Position numbers and translations under genes: made by a program. Below are positions 28,910 to 36,695 of a stretch of DNA of 64,000 nt, piece after piece. The stretch is taken from assembly GCA_934654755.1 (NCBI GenBank), contig CAKUGQ010000001.1:115187-179186 (forward strand), in the 5' to 3' direction. A model generated the notes under the pieces. It worked only from the letters and a program-made list of their open reading frames with translations. It made no database searches and was not told where the DNA came from. This DNA comes from an uncultured Oscillospiraceae bacterium. Its GTDB lineage: Bacteria > Bacillota > Clostridia > Oscillospirales > Oscillospiraceae. The stretch's first letter is position 1, and the number at the start of each line of letters is the position of its first letter.

Positions 28910-29455
28910 TCAATAGTTTTCTGCCTTGACTTCAAAGTAGCTCTGCGGGTGACTGCACACGGGGCAAACCTCGGGAGCCTTCGTGCCGACACAAATGTGA
29001 CCGCAGTTGCGGCATTCCCACACCTTGACTTCGCTCTTTTCAAAGACCTGTGCGGTTTCGACATTGTGCAGCAGAGCGCGATAGCGCTCTTCGTGGTGGC
29101 GCTCGACCTCGCCGACCAGACGGAAGCGCGCGGCCAGCTCCGGGAAGCCCTCGGCCTCGGCGGTTTTGGCGAAGCCTTCATACATATCCGTCCATTCGTA
29201 GTTTTCGCCTGCGGCGGCGGCAAGCAGGTTTTCGGCCGTATTGCCGATACCGTTGAGTTCCTTGAGCCAGAGCTTTGCGTGCTCCTTCTCGTTTTCGGCG
29301 GTTTGCAGGAACAATGCTGCGATCTGCTCAAACCCCTGCTTTTTTGCCGTGGAGGCGAAGTAGGTGTATTTGCAGCGTGCCTGTGCCTCGCCGGCAAAGG
29401 CTTCCATCAGGCTTTTTTCGGTCTGTGTGCCGGAATATTTGGTTTTGATATCCAT
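28910..29455 (-). CDS. Rubrerythrin
   Basis: A 181-residue rubrerythrin that reduces hydrogen peroxide in anaerobes. The ferritin-like diiron domain carries the metal ligand stretches EAQARCKYTYF, ENEKEHAKLW and EVERHHEERY. A C-terminal rubredoxin domain has two Cys pairs (ECRNCGHICVG and EVCPVCSHP). Start set at 29455 where GGAGG lies seven bases upstream. It follows copA by only 19 bases on the same strand, so it is likely the third gene of the csoR-copA operon, linking copper and peroxide stress. Confidence 0.96.
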   Translation of the reverse strand: MDIKTKYSGTQTEKSLMEAFAGEAQARCKYTYFASTAKKQGFEQIAALFLQTAENEKEHAKLWLKELNGIGNTAENLLAAAAGENYEWTDMYEGFAKTAEAEGFPELAARFRLVGEVERHHEERYRALLHNVETAQVFEKSEVKVWECRNCGHICVGTKAPEVCPVCSHPQSYFEVKAENY

Positions 29456-29474
29456 TTGCGTGCCTCCGTCCGTC

Positions 29475-29675
29475 TTACACGACTTTGTAGCCTGCGTCCT
29501 CAACGGCCTTTTTCAGTACGTCATCGCTGACGGGGGCGGACAGCGTTACAACGGCCGTGCCGCTTTCATGACTGACCGCAGCGGCGGCAACACCGGGCAG
29601 CGCCTCCAGCGCTTTTTGCACGCGGCCGGAGCAGTGACCGCACATCATGCCTTCAATTTTCAGGGTCTTTTCCAT
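29475..29675 (-). CDS. Possible free CopZ-like chaperone from internal start in copA
   Basis: An in-frame ATG (codon 768 of copA) has GGAGG at 29684-29688, eight bases upstream. Translation from here would give a 66-residue heavy-metal-associated protein with the MxCxxC site (MMCGHC), the size of the CopZ copper chaperone. The preceding linker (about residues 745-767) is hydrophilic and unlikely to need that nucleotide sequence for structure. This is a nested product in the same frame, predicted but not proven. Confidence 0.5.
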   Translation of the reverse strand: MEKTLKIEGMMCGHCSGRVQKALEALPGVAAAAVSHESGTAVVTLSAPVSDDVLKKAVEDAGYKVV

Positions 29676-31976
29676 AGATACATCCTCCGTTTGTTCAATT
29701 TTTATGGGTTCCTCCGGTAATTCTACCGGCTTTGCGTGGATTTTATGCGGCTTTGTGGGATAGAGCTTGCAGGTGTTGAGCCGCAGGGCATTGGTGACGA
29801 CGCAGAAGCTTGACAGGCTCATGGCTGCCGCGCCGAACATCGGGTTAAGCTGCCAGCCGAGCAGGTGGATAAACACGCCCGCCGCTAACGGGATGCCAAT
29901 GACATTGTAGATGAAAGCCCAGAACAGGTTTTCGCGGATATTCGTCAGCGTAGCGCGGCTGAGGCGAATGGCTGCCGGGACATCGCGCAGCGAGCTGCGC
30001 ATCAGCACGACATCGGCTGCGTCAATGGCGACATCCGTACCCGCGCCGATGGCGATGCCGGTGTCTGCACGGACGAGTGCGGGTGCGTCGTTGATGCCGT
30101 CGCCGACCATGGCGACCTTGCCGATCTGCTGCAGGCGGCGTACCTCGCGCTCCTTGCCGTCCGGCAAAACGCCCGCCACGACCTGATCCACCCCCGCCTG
30201 CATACCGATGGCGCGGGCGGTTCTCTCGTTGTCTCCCGTGAGCATGACTACGCGCAGCCCCATGGCCTGCATGGTGCGCACGGCCTCGGCACTGTCGGGC
30301 TTGATGACATCGGCGACGGCAATCACGCCGAGGAAACGACCGCTTTCACAGAAATACAGCGGAGTTTTTCCCTGCGCAGCCAGCGCTTCGGCCTGCGTAC
30401 GGACGGCGCCGTCCACGGTGCAAAGCGTGGAGATCCACCGGTAATTACCGCCTGCAAGCACACATCCGTCCAGCGTGGCCTGCAGACCGTTGCCGGGAAG
30501 GGCGGTAAAGCTCTGCACCTCCGGCGCGGTCAGGCCATGCTGCACGCCATAGTCCACGATGGCGCGGGCAAGCGGGTGTTCGCTCTTTTGCTCCAGCGCA
30601 TAGGCGCAGCGCAGAAGCTCGTCCTCCGAATCCGCAGGCAGGAGCTCCGTGACCTTCGGTTCTCCGGAGGTGATGGTGCCGGTTTTGTCCAGTACGACGA
30701 TCTGCGTGCGGCCGGTGTGCTCCAGTGCGGCGGCAGTTTTGAAAAGAATACCGTTTTTTGCGCCGACGCCGTTACCGACCATGATCGCCACGGGCGTGGC
30801 AAGACCCAGCGCGCACGGGCAGCTGATGACCAATACCGAGATGCCGCGAGCCAGTGCGTAACCGACCGTCTGCCCGCACAGCAGCCAGACGGCAACGGTC
30901 ACGGCGGCAATGCCGATCACAACCGGTACGAATACGCCGGAGACGCGATCGGCCAGCTTGGCAATCGGCGCCTTGGTTGCGGCGGCATCGCTGACCATGC
31001 GGATGATCTGCGAGAGCGTGGTGTCCTCGCCCACCCGTGTCGCCCGGCAGCGCAGAAAGCCGGACCGGTTGACCGTTGCGGCGGAAACGCTGCTGCCCGG
31101 CAGCTTATCAACCGGGATGCTCTCGCCGGTCAGCGCCGCTTCGTTGACGGCGCTGCCGCCCTCAAGCACCACGCCGTCAACCGGGATGCTCTCGCCGGGA
31201 CGTACGACGAAGATGTCTCCCGTGCGTACCTGATCGATTGGCACCGTGATCTCTTTTCCGTCGCGTATAAGCGTTGCGGTTTTTGCAGCCAGACGCATCA
31301 GCCCACGCAGAGCGTCGGTCGTTTTGCCTTTGGAACGGGCCTCCAGCATCTTACCGACGGTAATGAGCGCCAGAATCATTGCCGCAGATTCAAAATACAG
31401 CTCGTGCAGGCCATGATGTGCCATATGCGGGTCGGCGGCCATTGTGAAAAGAATCCAGGTGCTGTAGCCAAAGGCCGCGGTAGAACCGAGCGCGACGAGC
31501 GTGTCCATATTCGGTGCGCCGTGCAGCAGCGAGCCGAAGCCGTTGACAAAGAACTTCTGATTGATGACCATGATGGCAGCGGTCAGAAGCAGCTCGATCA
31601 GCGCAATTACAAGCGGATTTTCCGCAATGACGGCCGGCAGCGGGAAGCCCCACATGACGTGACCCATCGACACATACATCAGAATCAGCAGGAAACCCAG
31701 CGACCACAGAAGCCTGCGCCGCAGCGCGGGCGTTTCCCGATCGGTCAGTGCATCCGGTTCCGCCGCTTTTGCCTCGCTGCCTTTGACGCTTGCACCGTAA
31801 CCCGCTGCCTCGACTGCCGCGACGATTGCATCCTCCCCCGCCGTGCCCTCGACGCCCATGGAATTTGTCAGCAGGCTTACGGCGCACTCGGTCACGCCCG
31901 GCACGGCTCGCACCGCTTTTTCCACGCGTGCGCTGCACGCGGCGCAGCTCATCCCTGTGACATTGAATTGTTTCAT
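29475..31976 (-). CDS. copA: Copper-exporting P1B-type ATPase with N- and C-terminal metal-binding domains
   Basis: An 833-residue copper(I) ATPase. An N-terminal heavy-metal domain (GMSCAACSARVEKAV) is followed by the transmembrane region, the phosphatase TGES motif (LTGESIPVDK), the CPC ion motif (SCPCALGLATPVA), the phosphorylation site DKTGTITSGEPK, the SEHPLARAIVDY motif and GDGINDAPALVRADTG. The last about 66 residues are a second, CopZ-like heavy-metal domain (GMMCGHCSGRVQKAL), which is unusual at the C-terminus. That domain begins at an in-frame ATG with its own ribosome binding site. Copper export is indicated by CPC and by the upstream csoR. Confidence 0.96.
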   Translation of the reverse strand: MKQFNVTGMSCAACSARVEKAVRAVPGVTECAVSLLTNSMGVEGTAGEDAIVAAVEAAGYGASVKGSEAKAAEPDALTDRETPALRRRLLWSLGFLLILMYVSMGHVMWGFPLPAVIAENPLVIALIELLLTAAIMVINQKFFVNGFGSLLHGAPNMDTLVALGSTAAFGYSTWILFTMAADPHMAHHGLHELYFESAAMILALITVGKMLEARSKGKTTDALRGLMRLAAKTATLIRDGKEITVPIDQVRTGDIFVVRPGESIPVDGVVLEGGSAVNEAALTGESIPVDKLPGSSVSAATVNRSGFLRCRATRVGEDTTLSQIIRMVSDAAATKAPIAKLADRVSGVFVPVVIGIAAVTVAVWLLCGQTVGYALARGISVLVISCPCALGLATPVAIMVGNGVGAKNGILFKTAAALEHTGRTQIVVLDKTGTITSGEPKVTELLPADSEDELLRCAYALEQKSEHPLARAIVDYGVQHGLTAPEVQSFTALPGNGLQATLDGCVLAGGNYRWISTLCTVDGAVRTQAEALAAQGKTPLYFCESGRFLGVIAVADVIKPDSAEAVRTMQAMGLRVVMLTGDNERTARAIGMQAGVDQVVAGVLPDGKEREVRRLQQIGKVAMVGDGINDAPALVRADTGIAIGAGTDVAIDAADVVLMRSSLRDVPAAIRLSRATLTNIRENLFWAFIYNVIGIPLAAGVFIHLLGWQLNPMFGAAAMSLSSFCVVTNALRLNTCKLYPTKPHKIHAKPVELPEEPIKIEQTEDVSMEKTLKIEGMMCGHCSGRVQKALEALPGVAAAAVSHESGTAVVTLSAPVSDDVLKKAVEDAGYKVV

Positions 31977-32016
31977 TGTAAAACACCTCGCTTTGGATTA
32001 GAGTATCCGAAATTCG

Positions 32017-32325
32017 TCATTTCATCAGTTTTTGCAGTGTGCGCACCAGCTCGTCGATGGTTTCATCGTGCCCATCCCGAATGTCCTGCGTAACGCAGGT
32101 GCGCAGATGCTCGGCCAGAAGCTCCTTGTTGAAGGCATTGAGCGCGGCGTTGGCCGCGGCGGACTGCATCAGAATATCCGGACAATAGGCGCCGTTTTCC
32201 ACCATGGCGCGGATACCGCGAATCTGTCCTTCAATGCGGCTGAGCCGGTTGAGCAGCTTTTTATACTCCTCCGGTGAGCGCTCCTTTTTTCGCTGCGAGC
32301 ACAGGCAGCAGTCATGCTTTTCCAT
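32017..32325 (-). CDS. csoR: Copper-sensing repressor CsoR-like
   Basis: A 102-residue all-helical CsoR/RcnR-family repressor. The first segment RLSRIEGQIRGIRAMVE is typical. The metal ligands of copper sensors are seen as C in GAYCPDIL and the H-x3-C pair in EHLRTCV. Additional cysteines occur at the N-terminus (HDCCLCSQ). ATG chosen at 32325 with AAGGAG eight bases upstream; a GTG at 32334 is possible. It precedes copA by 40 bases, and two palindromic operators lie at its promoter. Copper(I) binding should release the DNA. Confidence 0.95.
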   Translation of the reverse strand: MEKHDCCLCSQRKKERSPEEYKKLLNRLSRIEGQIRGIRAMVENGAYCPDILMQSAAANAALNAFNKELLAEHLRTCVTQDIRDGHDETIDELVRTLQKLMK

Positions 32326-32340
32326 ACGATCCACTCCTTA

Positions 32341-32392
32341 AATACCCTCTGGGGGTATTTTTATTATAATACCCCTGAGGGGTATTTGTCAA
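32341..32392 (-). promoter_or_regulatory. csoR-copA promoter with two CsoR-type operators
   Basis: Minus-strand promoter with perfect TTGACA (32387-32392), 18-base spacer and perfect TATAAT (32363-32368). The palindrome AATACCCCTGAGGGGTATT (32368-32386) fills the spacer. A second, AATACCCTCTGGGGGTATT (32341-32359), covers the transcription start region. Both match the G/C-tract, TACCC-centred CsoR operator pattern. Confidence 0.85.
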
Positions 32393-32507
32393 GCCCCCCG
32401 GAAATTTTTTTCGGAGCAAAAAGATTGGATTGCCGCGTCGGATCTGCGTTCCCATCGCGAGGATACGCGATGGTAGTGCGCCCTCCGAAACGGCTCCGGA
32501 AACGCCG

Positions 32508-32536
32508 AGAGCCGCCTGCACGGTGCAGGCGGCTCT
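32508..32536 (-). terminator. Hairpin beyond the amidohydrolase gene
   Basis: Perfect 13-bp stem (32508-32520 with 32524-32536) and a 3-base loop. It follows the minus-strand amidohydrolase after about 15 bases. No long T-run, so a weak or processed terminator. Confidence 0.5.
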
Positions 32537-32551
32537 TGAAAATAATTAAAA

Positions 32552-33430
32552 TTAAAACGAGCTCCGGAAGCGCGCCCGGGCATATTCGGCGGCCTCGGAA
32601 AGGAGGGCGTCCGTGCTTTCGCCCAATGCGGCGCGCAGATAGTCATATTCCTGCCGGACGGCCTGCCCGTGCAGTACGCGGTACGCGCCGGCATCCGTAC
32701 CGAGACCGATATGTGCGCCGCAGTCCGCCGCGAAACGGAGCTTCTGCTGCTGTGCAGCCAGAAGTGAGGAGAGCACCGTGTCCGGAAAGCGGCCGTTTCC
32801 GATCAGATTGCCGATGGTTGAGAGCGTCGGCACCCATAAAACGTGCCTGCGTCCCATTTCCCGCAGCGTCGCCTCGGACAGAAACGCTCCATGTTCGACG
32901 GAGTCCACACCGGCATCGATCGCCGCGCGGACGGTTTCGTCGCCGTTGGCGTGGGCCATGACCGCAAAGCCGGCACTGTGGGCTGCATCAATCAGCCGGG
33001 CGATTTCGTCCGGCGCAAGCCCCGGTTCGGTCAGTGTCTGCGGACGGGAAAAATCGATCAGTCCGGAGATCATCAGCTTCACGAAATCTCCGTGTACTGC
33101 GTGGATTTCGTCCAGCAGACGGAAAAAACCGTCAAGATCCGCAAAGCTGCGGCCGATAAAGCCACCATAATGACCGCTTTTGTGTATGGGAAAGGCGGGA
33201 CTGCGGTAGTCGATGCCGTATTCGACTGCAAGTGCCCGTGCCCGCAGGTTTACACCCCAGGCATCCCCTCCGTCACGCAGAAAGCGGACGCCTCGTGCCC
33301 GGTAATCCTCCAGACGGGCACGGATCAGCGTGTCGTCCGGCTTTTCCTTCTGCGCGTCGATTGCGGCACGGTAGTACACGCCGTCGAGGATTATGTGGAT
33401 GTGCAGATCGTACTTACAGGTGCAGCACAC
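32552..33430 (-). CDS. Amidohydrolase-family protein
   Basis: A 292-residue metal-dependent hydrolase of the amidohydrolase superfamily (TIM barrel). Ligand stretches are DLHIH near the N-terminus, FVKLMISG (bridging Lys), VMAHANGDE, SVEHGAFLS and GLGTDAG (the catalytic Asp). It resembles imidazolonepropionase-like or prolidase-like members, but the substrate is unknown. The protein is shorter than typical 380-420-residue relatives and lacks the N-terminal beta-sandwich. It starts with GTG and overlaps the end of nrdD by 17 bases, with GGAG ten bases upstream inside nrdD. Confidence 0.8.
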   Translation of the reverse strand: MCCTCKYDLHIHIILDGVYYRAAIDAQKEKPDDTLIRARLEDYRARGVRFLRDGGDAWGVNLRARALAVEYGIDYRSPAFPIHKSGHYGGFIGRSFADLDGFFRLLDEIHAVHGDFVKLMISGLIDFSRPQTLTEPGLAPDEIARLIDAAHSAGFAVMAHANGDETVRAAIDAGVDSVEHGAFLSEATLREMGRRHVLWVPTLSTIGNLIGNGRFPDTVLSSLLAAQQQKLRFAADCGAHIGLGTDAGAYRVLHGQAVRQEYDYLRAALGESTDALLSEAAEYARARFRSSF

Positions 33431-35639
33431 GTTCCTTAATCTCCTGCGTCCTGCCCTGATTCCAGTACTGCGTGCCGATATAGCCGCAGGTGCGGCGGGC
33501 GACGTTCATTTTGCTCTGGTCGGTGTTGCCGCAGTTCGGACAGGTCCAGACGAGTTTACCGTCGGCATCCTCCAGCACCTCGATCTCGCCGTCGTAGCCG
33601 CAGACCTGGCAGTAGTCGGATTTGGTGTTCAGCTCGGCATACATGATGTTGTCATAGATAAACTTCATAATTTCCAGCACCGCGTCAATGTTGTTCTGCA
33701 TATCGGGCACCTCGACATAGCTGATTGCGCCGCCGGGCGAGAGTGCCTGGAATTTCGATTCAAAGGCCAGCTTATCGAAGGCGTTGACCTCCTCGGTTAC
33801 ATGGATGTGGTAGGAGTTTGTAATGTAGCTTTTGTCCGTTACGCCGGGGACGATGCCGAAGCGCTTTTGCAGGCACTTGGCGAACTTGTAGGTCGTTGAT
33901 TCCAGCGGCGTGCCGTAGAGGGAGAAGTCGATGTGGTTTTCCGCGCGCCATTTGGCACAGGCGGCGTTGAGATACTTCATCACGTCCAGCGCGAAGGGGG
34001 TCGCCTCCGGGTCGGTGTGGGATTTGCCGGTCATATACCTGACGCACTCATACAGCCCTGCGTAGCCGAGAGAGATGGTTGAGTAGCCGTTGTAGAGCAG
34101 CTTGTCGATTGGCTCGCCCTTCGGCAGACGTGCCAGCGCACCGTACTGCCAGAGAATGGGCGCCGCATCGGACAGCGTACCCTTGAGGCGGTTGTGCCGG
34201 CACATCAGCGCGCGGTAGCACAGGTCAAGGCGCTCGTCGAAGATTCGCCAGAACTTGTCCATATCTCTTCCGGAGGAGAGCGCGACGTCCACAAGGTTGA
34301 TCGTCACGACCCCCTGATTGAAGCGGCCGTAATACTTCGGCTTGCCCGGTTCATAGTTCCCGGCGTTGGCCACATTGTCCCAGCCATTGCCGGAGGAGTC
34401 CGGCGTCAGGAAGCTGCGGCAGCCCATGCAGGTGTAAACGTCGCCGTGGCCCGGTGTTTCACCCTTGGAGAGCTTCAGCTCGCGCATTTTCTTTTCGGAG
34501 ATGTAATCCGGCACCATACGCCGCGCGGTGCATTCGGCGGCAAGGCGGGTCAGGTAGTAGTAGGGAGAATCGGGATGAATGTTGTCCTCCTCCAGTACAT
34601 AAATCAGCTTGGGGAAGGCCGGCGTAATCCACATGCCCTTTTCGTTTTTCACGCCCTGATAGCGCTGACGCAGGGATTCCTCGATGATAATTGCGAGATC
34701 TTTCTTTTCCTGCTCGTTGCGTGCCTCGCCGAGATACATAAAAACGGTGATAAAGGGCGCCTGACCGTTTGTGGTCATCAGCGTAACGACCTGATACTGG
34801 ATCGTCTGCACGCCCTTTTTGATCTCGTCGCGCAGACGCTCCTCGACGATGGCGGCGATTTTCTCCTCCGGTGCGGCGACACCCAGCTCCGCGACCTCTC
34901 GCTCCACGCCCGCGCGGATGCGCTTGCGGGACACGTCCACAAAGGGCGCAAGGTGCGTCAGCGAGATCGACTGCCCGCCGTACTGGTTTGAAGCAATCTG
35001 CGCAATGATCTGCGTGGCGATGTTGCAGGCGGTGGAGAAGGAATGCGGCTTCTCGATCAGCGTGCCGGAAATGACGGTGCCGTTTTGCAGCATATCCTCC
35101 AGATTGACCAGATCGCAGTTGTGCATATGCTGCGCAAAGTAGTCCGCGTCATGGAAGTGGATGATACCGGCCTCATGCGCTTCGACAATATCCTGTGGAA
35201 GCAGGATACGACGGGTAATATCCTTGCTGACCTCACCGGCCATATAGTCGCGCTGTACGGCGTTGACCGTGGGGTTTTTGTTCGCATTTTCCTGCTTGAC
35301 TTCCTCGTTGTTGCACTCGATCAGAGAGAGAATGCGGTCGTCGGTTGTGTTGGATTGACGGGCGAGAGAGCGGGTATAGCGATAGGTGATATATTTCTTT
35401 GCCACTTCAAAGGCACCGTGCGCCATAATCTGATCCTCGACCAGATCCTGAATTTCCTCCACGGACAGGCTGCGGTTCATTTCCTCGCAGCGAATGGCCA
35501 CGGCCTGCGCGATGCGTGTGATTTGCAGCTCGGTCAGTCGTTCGGCTTCCTCAACGACCTGATTGGCCTTGCGCACGGCGATTTCAATCTTCCGGATGTC
35601 AAAAACGACCTCCGCACCGTTTCGTTTGATGATCTTCAT
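33414..35639 (-). CDS. nrdD: Anaerobic ribonucleoside-triphosphate reductase
   Basis: A 741-residue class III ribonucleotide reductase that makes dNTPs without oxygen. An N-terminal ATP-cone (KIIKRNGAEVVFDIRKIE) is followed by the barrel with NPTVNAVQRDYMAGEVSKD and the CMGCRSFL active-site cysteine region. The C-terminal zinc site has two CxxC pairs (YCQVCGYD, TCPNCGN), and the glycyl-radical loop reads RRTCGYIGTQYW. The start at 35639 follows GGAGG; the longer open frame has no ribosome binding site. The activase gene nrdG is not next to it and must lie elsewhere. Regulated by NrdR, judging by the paired boxes upstream. Confidence 0.97.
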   Translation of the reverse strand: MKIIKRNGAEVVFDIRKIEIAVRKANQVVEEAERLTELQITRIAQAVAIRCEEMNRSLSVEEIQDLVEDQIMAHGAFEVAKKYITYRYTRSLARQSNTTDDRILSLIECNNEEVKQENANKNPTVNAVQRDYMAGEVSKDITRRILLPQDIVEAHEAGIIHFHDADYFAQHMHNCDLVNLEDMLQNGTVISGTLIEKPHSFSTACNIATQIIAQIASNQYGGQSISLTHLAPFVDVSRKRIRAGVEREVAELGVAAPEEKIAAIVEERLRDEIKKGVQTIQYQVVTLMTTNGQAPFITVFMYLGEARNEQEKKDLAIIIEESLRQRYQGVKNEKGMWITPAFPKLIYVLEEDNIHPDSPYYYLTRLAAECTARRMVPDYISEKKMRELKLSKGETPGHGDVYTCMGCRSFLTPDSSGNGWDNVANAGNYEPGKPKYYGRFNQGVVTINLVDVALSSGRDMDKFWRIFDERLDLCYRALMCRHNRLKGTLSDAAPILWQYGALARLPKGEPIDKLLYNGYSTISLGYAGLYECVRYMTGKSHTDPEATPFALDVMKYLNAACAKWRAENHIDFSLYGTPLESTTYKFAKCLQKRFGIVPGVTDKSYITNSYHIHVTEEVNAFDKLAFESKFQALSPGGAISYVEVPDMQNNIDAVLEIMKFIYDNIMYAELNTKSDYCQVCGYDGEIEVLEDADGKLVWTCPNCGNTDQSKMNVARRTCGYIGTQYWNQGRTQEIKERVLHL

Positions 35640-35694
35640 GGTTTTTCCTCCGAAAAGAGGGTGCAGCCCTCTGTAATTGTTTTGCGTGTCTCTT

Positions 35695-35745
35695 ATTATA
35701 CTATATCTTGTGGTAATTGCAATAGGAAAACACAATATTTTCTGT
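35695..35745 (-). promoter_or_regulatory. nrdD: nrdD promoter with tandem NrdR boxes
   Basis: Two 16-bp boxes close to the NrdR consensus: ATACTATATCTTGTGG (35698-35713) and ACACAATATTTTCTGT (35730-35745). They are offset by 32 bp, i.e. three helical turns, as expected for NrdR. The first overlaps a minus-strand promoter (TTGCAA, 16 bases, TATAAT at 35695-35700). Confidence 0.85.
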
Positions 35746-35846
35746 GTTTTCAGAAAATTCTTTTTTTCGCGGGGCGCACTTCCTTTTTGGCGGGAAATGC
35801 GGTATAATAAAAAATCAATGGAAATTTACCGCAAAAGGAACCGATT

Positions 35847-36695
35847 ATGAAGCGAATCGTCTCAATACAGGATCTTTCCTGCGTCGGAAAATGCTCTCTC
35901 GGTATCGCGCTGCCGGTCCTGTCCGTTATGGGGCTTGAATGTGCGGCGCTGCCGACGGCGTTGCTCTCCGCACACACGGCCTTCGACGGCTTTTTCTGCC
36001 GCGATCTGACCGACTGCATCGGCCCGATCACGGCGCACTGGCAGAATGCCGGGCTGCGTTTTGACGCAATTGCCACGGGTTATCTCGGAAGCTGCGCGCA
36101 GATGCGGCTCGTCGAGGCGATGTTTGACCGCTTTGACGTGCCGCTGCGCTTTGTCGATCCGGCAATGGCCGATCACGGGCGGCTGTATTCCGGAGTGGAC
36201 CCGGGGCTCCCGCAGGAGATGCGGCGGCTGGCGCAGCGTGCGGATATGGTTACGCCCAATGTGACCGAAGCCTGTCTGCTTACGGGTCTGCCATATGATC
36301 CGCAGCCGACAGACGCGGCGCTGGAGCGGCTGTTTGACGGACTTTTGGCGCTGGATGTCGATACGGCCGTTATCACCGGCATCCGCTGCGGCGACGGTCT
36401 TGTGCGCACGGCGGCCGCCTCGCGCTCCGGAGAGCGCTTTTCGGTGGAAACTCCGGATATTCCGGGTGTATTCCACGGCACGGGCGACCTGTTTGCCGCA
36501 GTCTGCGCGGGCGCGCTGACACTGGGTCTGACGGCGAAAAGCGCAGTGTCGCTTGCCGCCCGCTTTGTTGCCGAAGCGCTCGAGCAGACGCGCTGCGATC
36601 CCGACGCGCGTTGGTACGGAGTGCAGTTTGAGCCGGTGCTGGCCCGTCTGCCGGAATTGTTGCGTGAAACCAAAATGAAGGAGGATCTGACATGA
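35847..36695 (+). CDS. Pyridoxal/pyridoxamine kinase
   Basis: A 282-residue ribokinase-fold kinase of the PdxY/PdxK type, which makes pyridoxal 5'-phosphate. It begins IVSIQDLSCVGKCSLG and carries FVDPAMADHGRLYSG, MVTPNVTEACLLTG and the nucleotide/anion-hole motif FHGTGDLFAAVCAGAL, with the catalytic Asp. A cysteine-rich first motif and these blocks are typical of Clostridial pyridoxamine kinases. The ATG follows AAAAGGAACCGATT. It overlaps the next gene by ATGA. Confidence 0.92.
   Translation: MKRIVSIQDLSCVGKCSLGIALPVLSVMGLECAALPTALLSAHTAFDGFFCRDLTDCIGPITAHWQNAGLRFDAIATGYLGSCAQMRLVEAMFDRFDVPLRFVDPAMADHGRLYSGVDPGLPQEMRRLAQRADMVTPNVTEACLLTGLPYDPQPTDAALERLFDGLLALDVDTAVITGIRCGDGLVRTAAASRSGERFSVETPDIPGVFHGTGDLFAAVCAGALTLGLTAKSAVSLAARFVAEALEQTRCDPDARWYGVQFEPVLARLPELLRETKMKEDLT

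Noticed and set aside
30537..32093. 518-codon plus-strand frame opposite copA
   Set aside because: Antisense shadow of copA; Arg/His-rich random composition.
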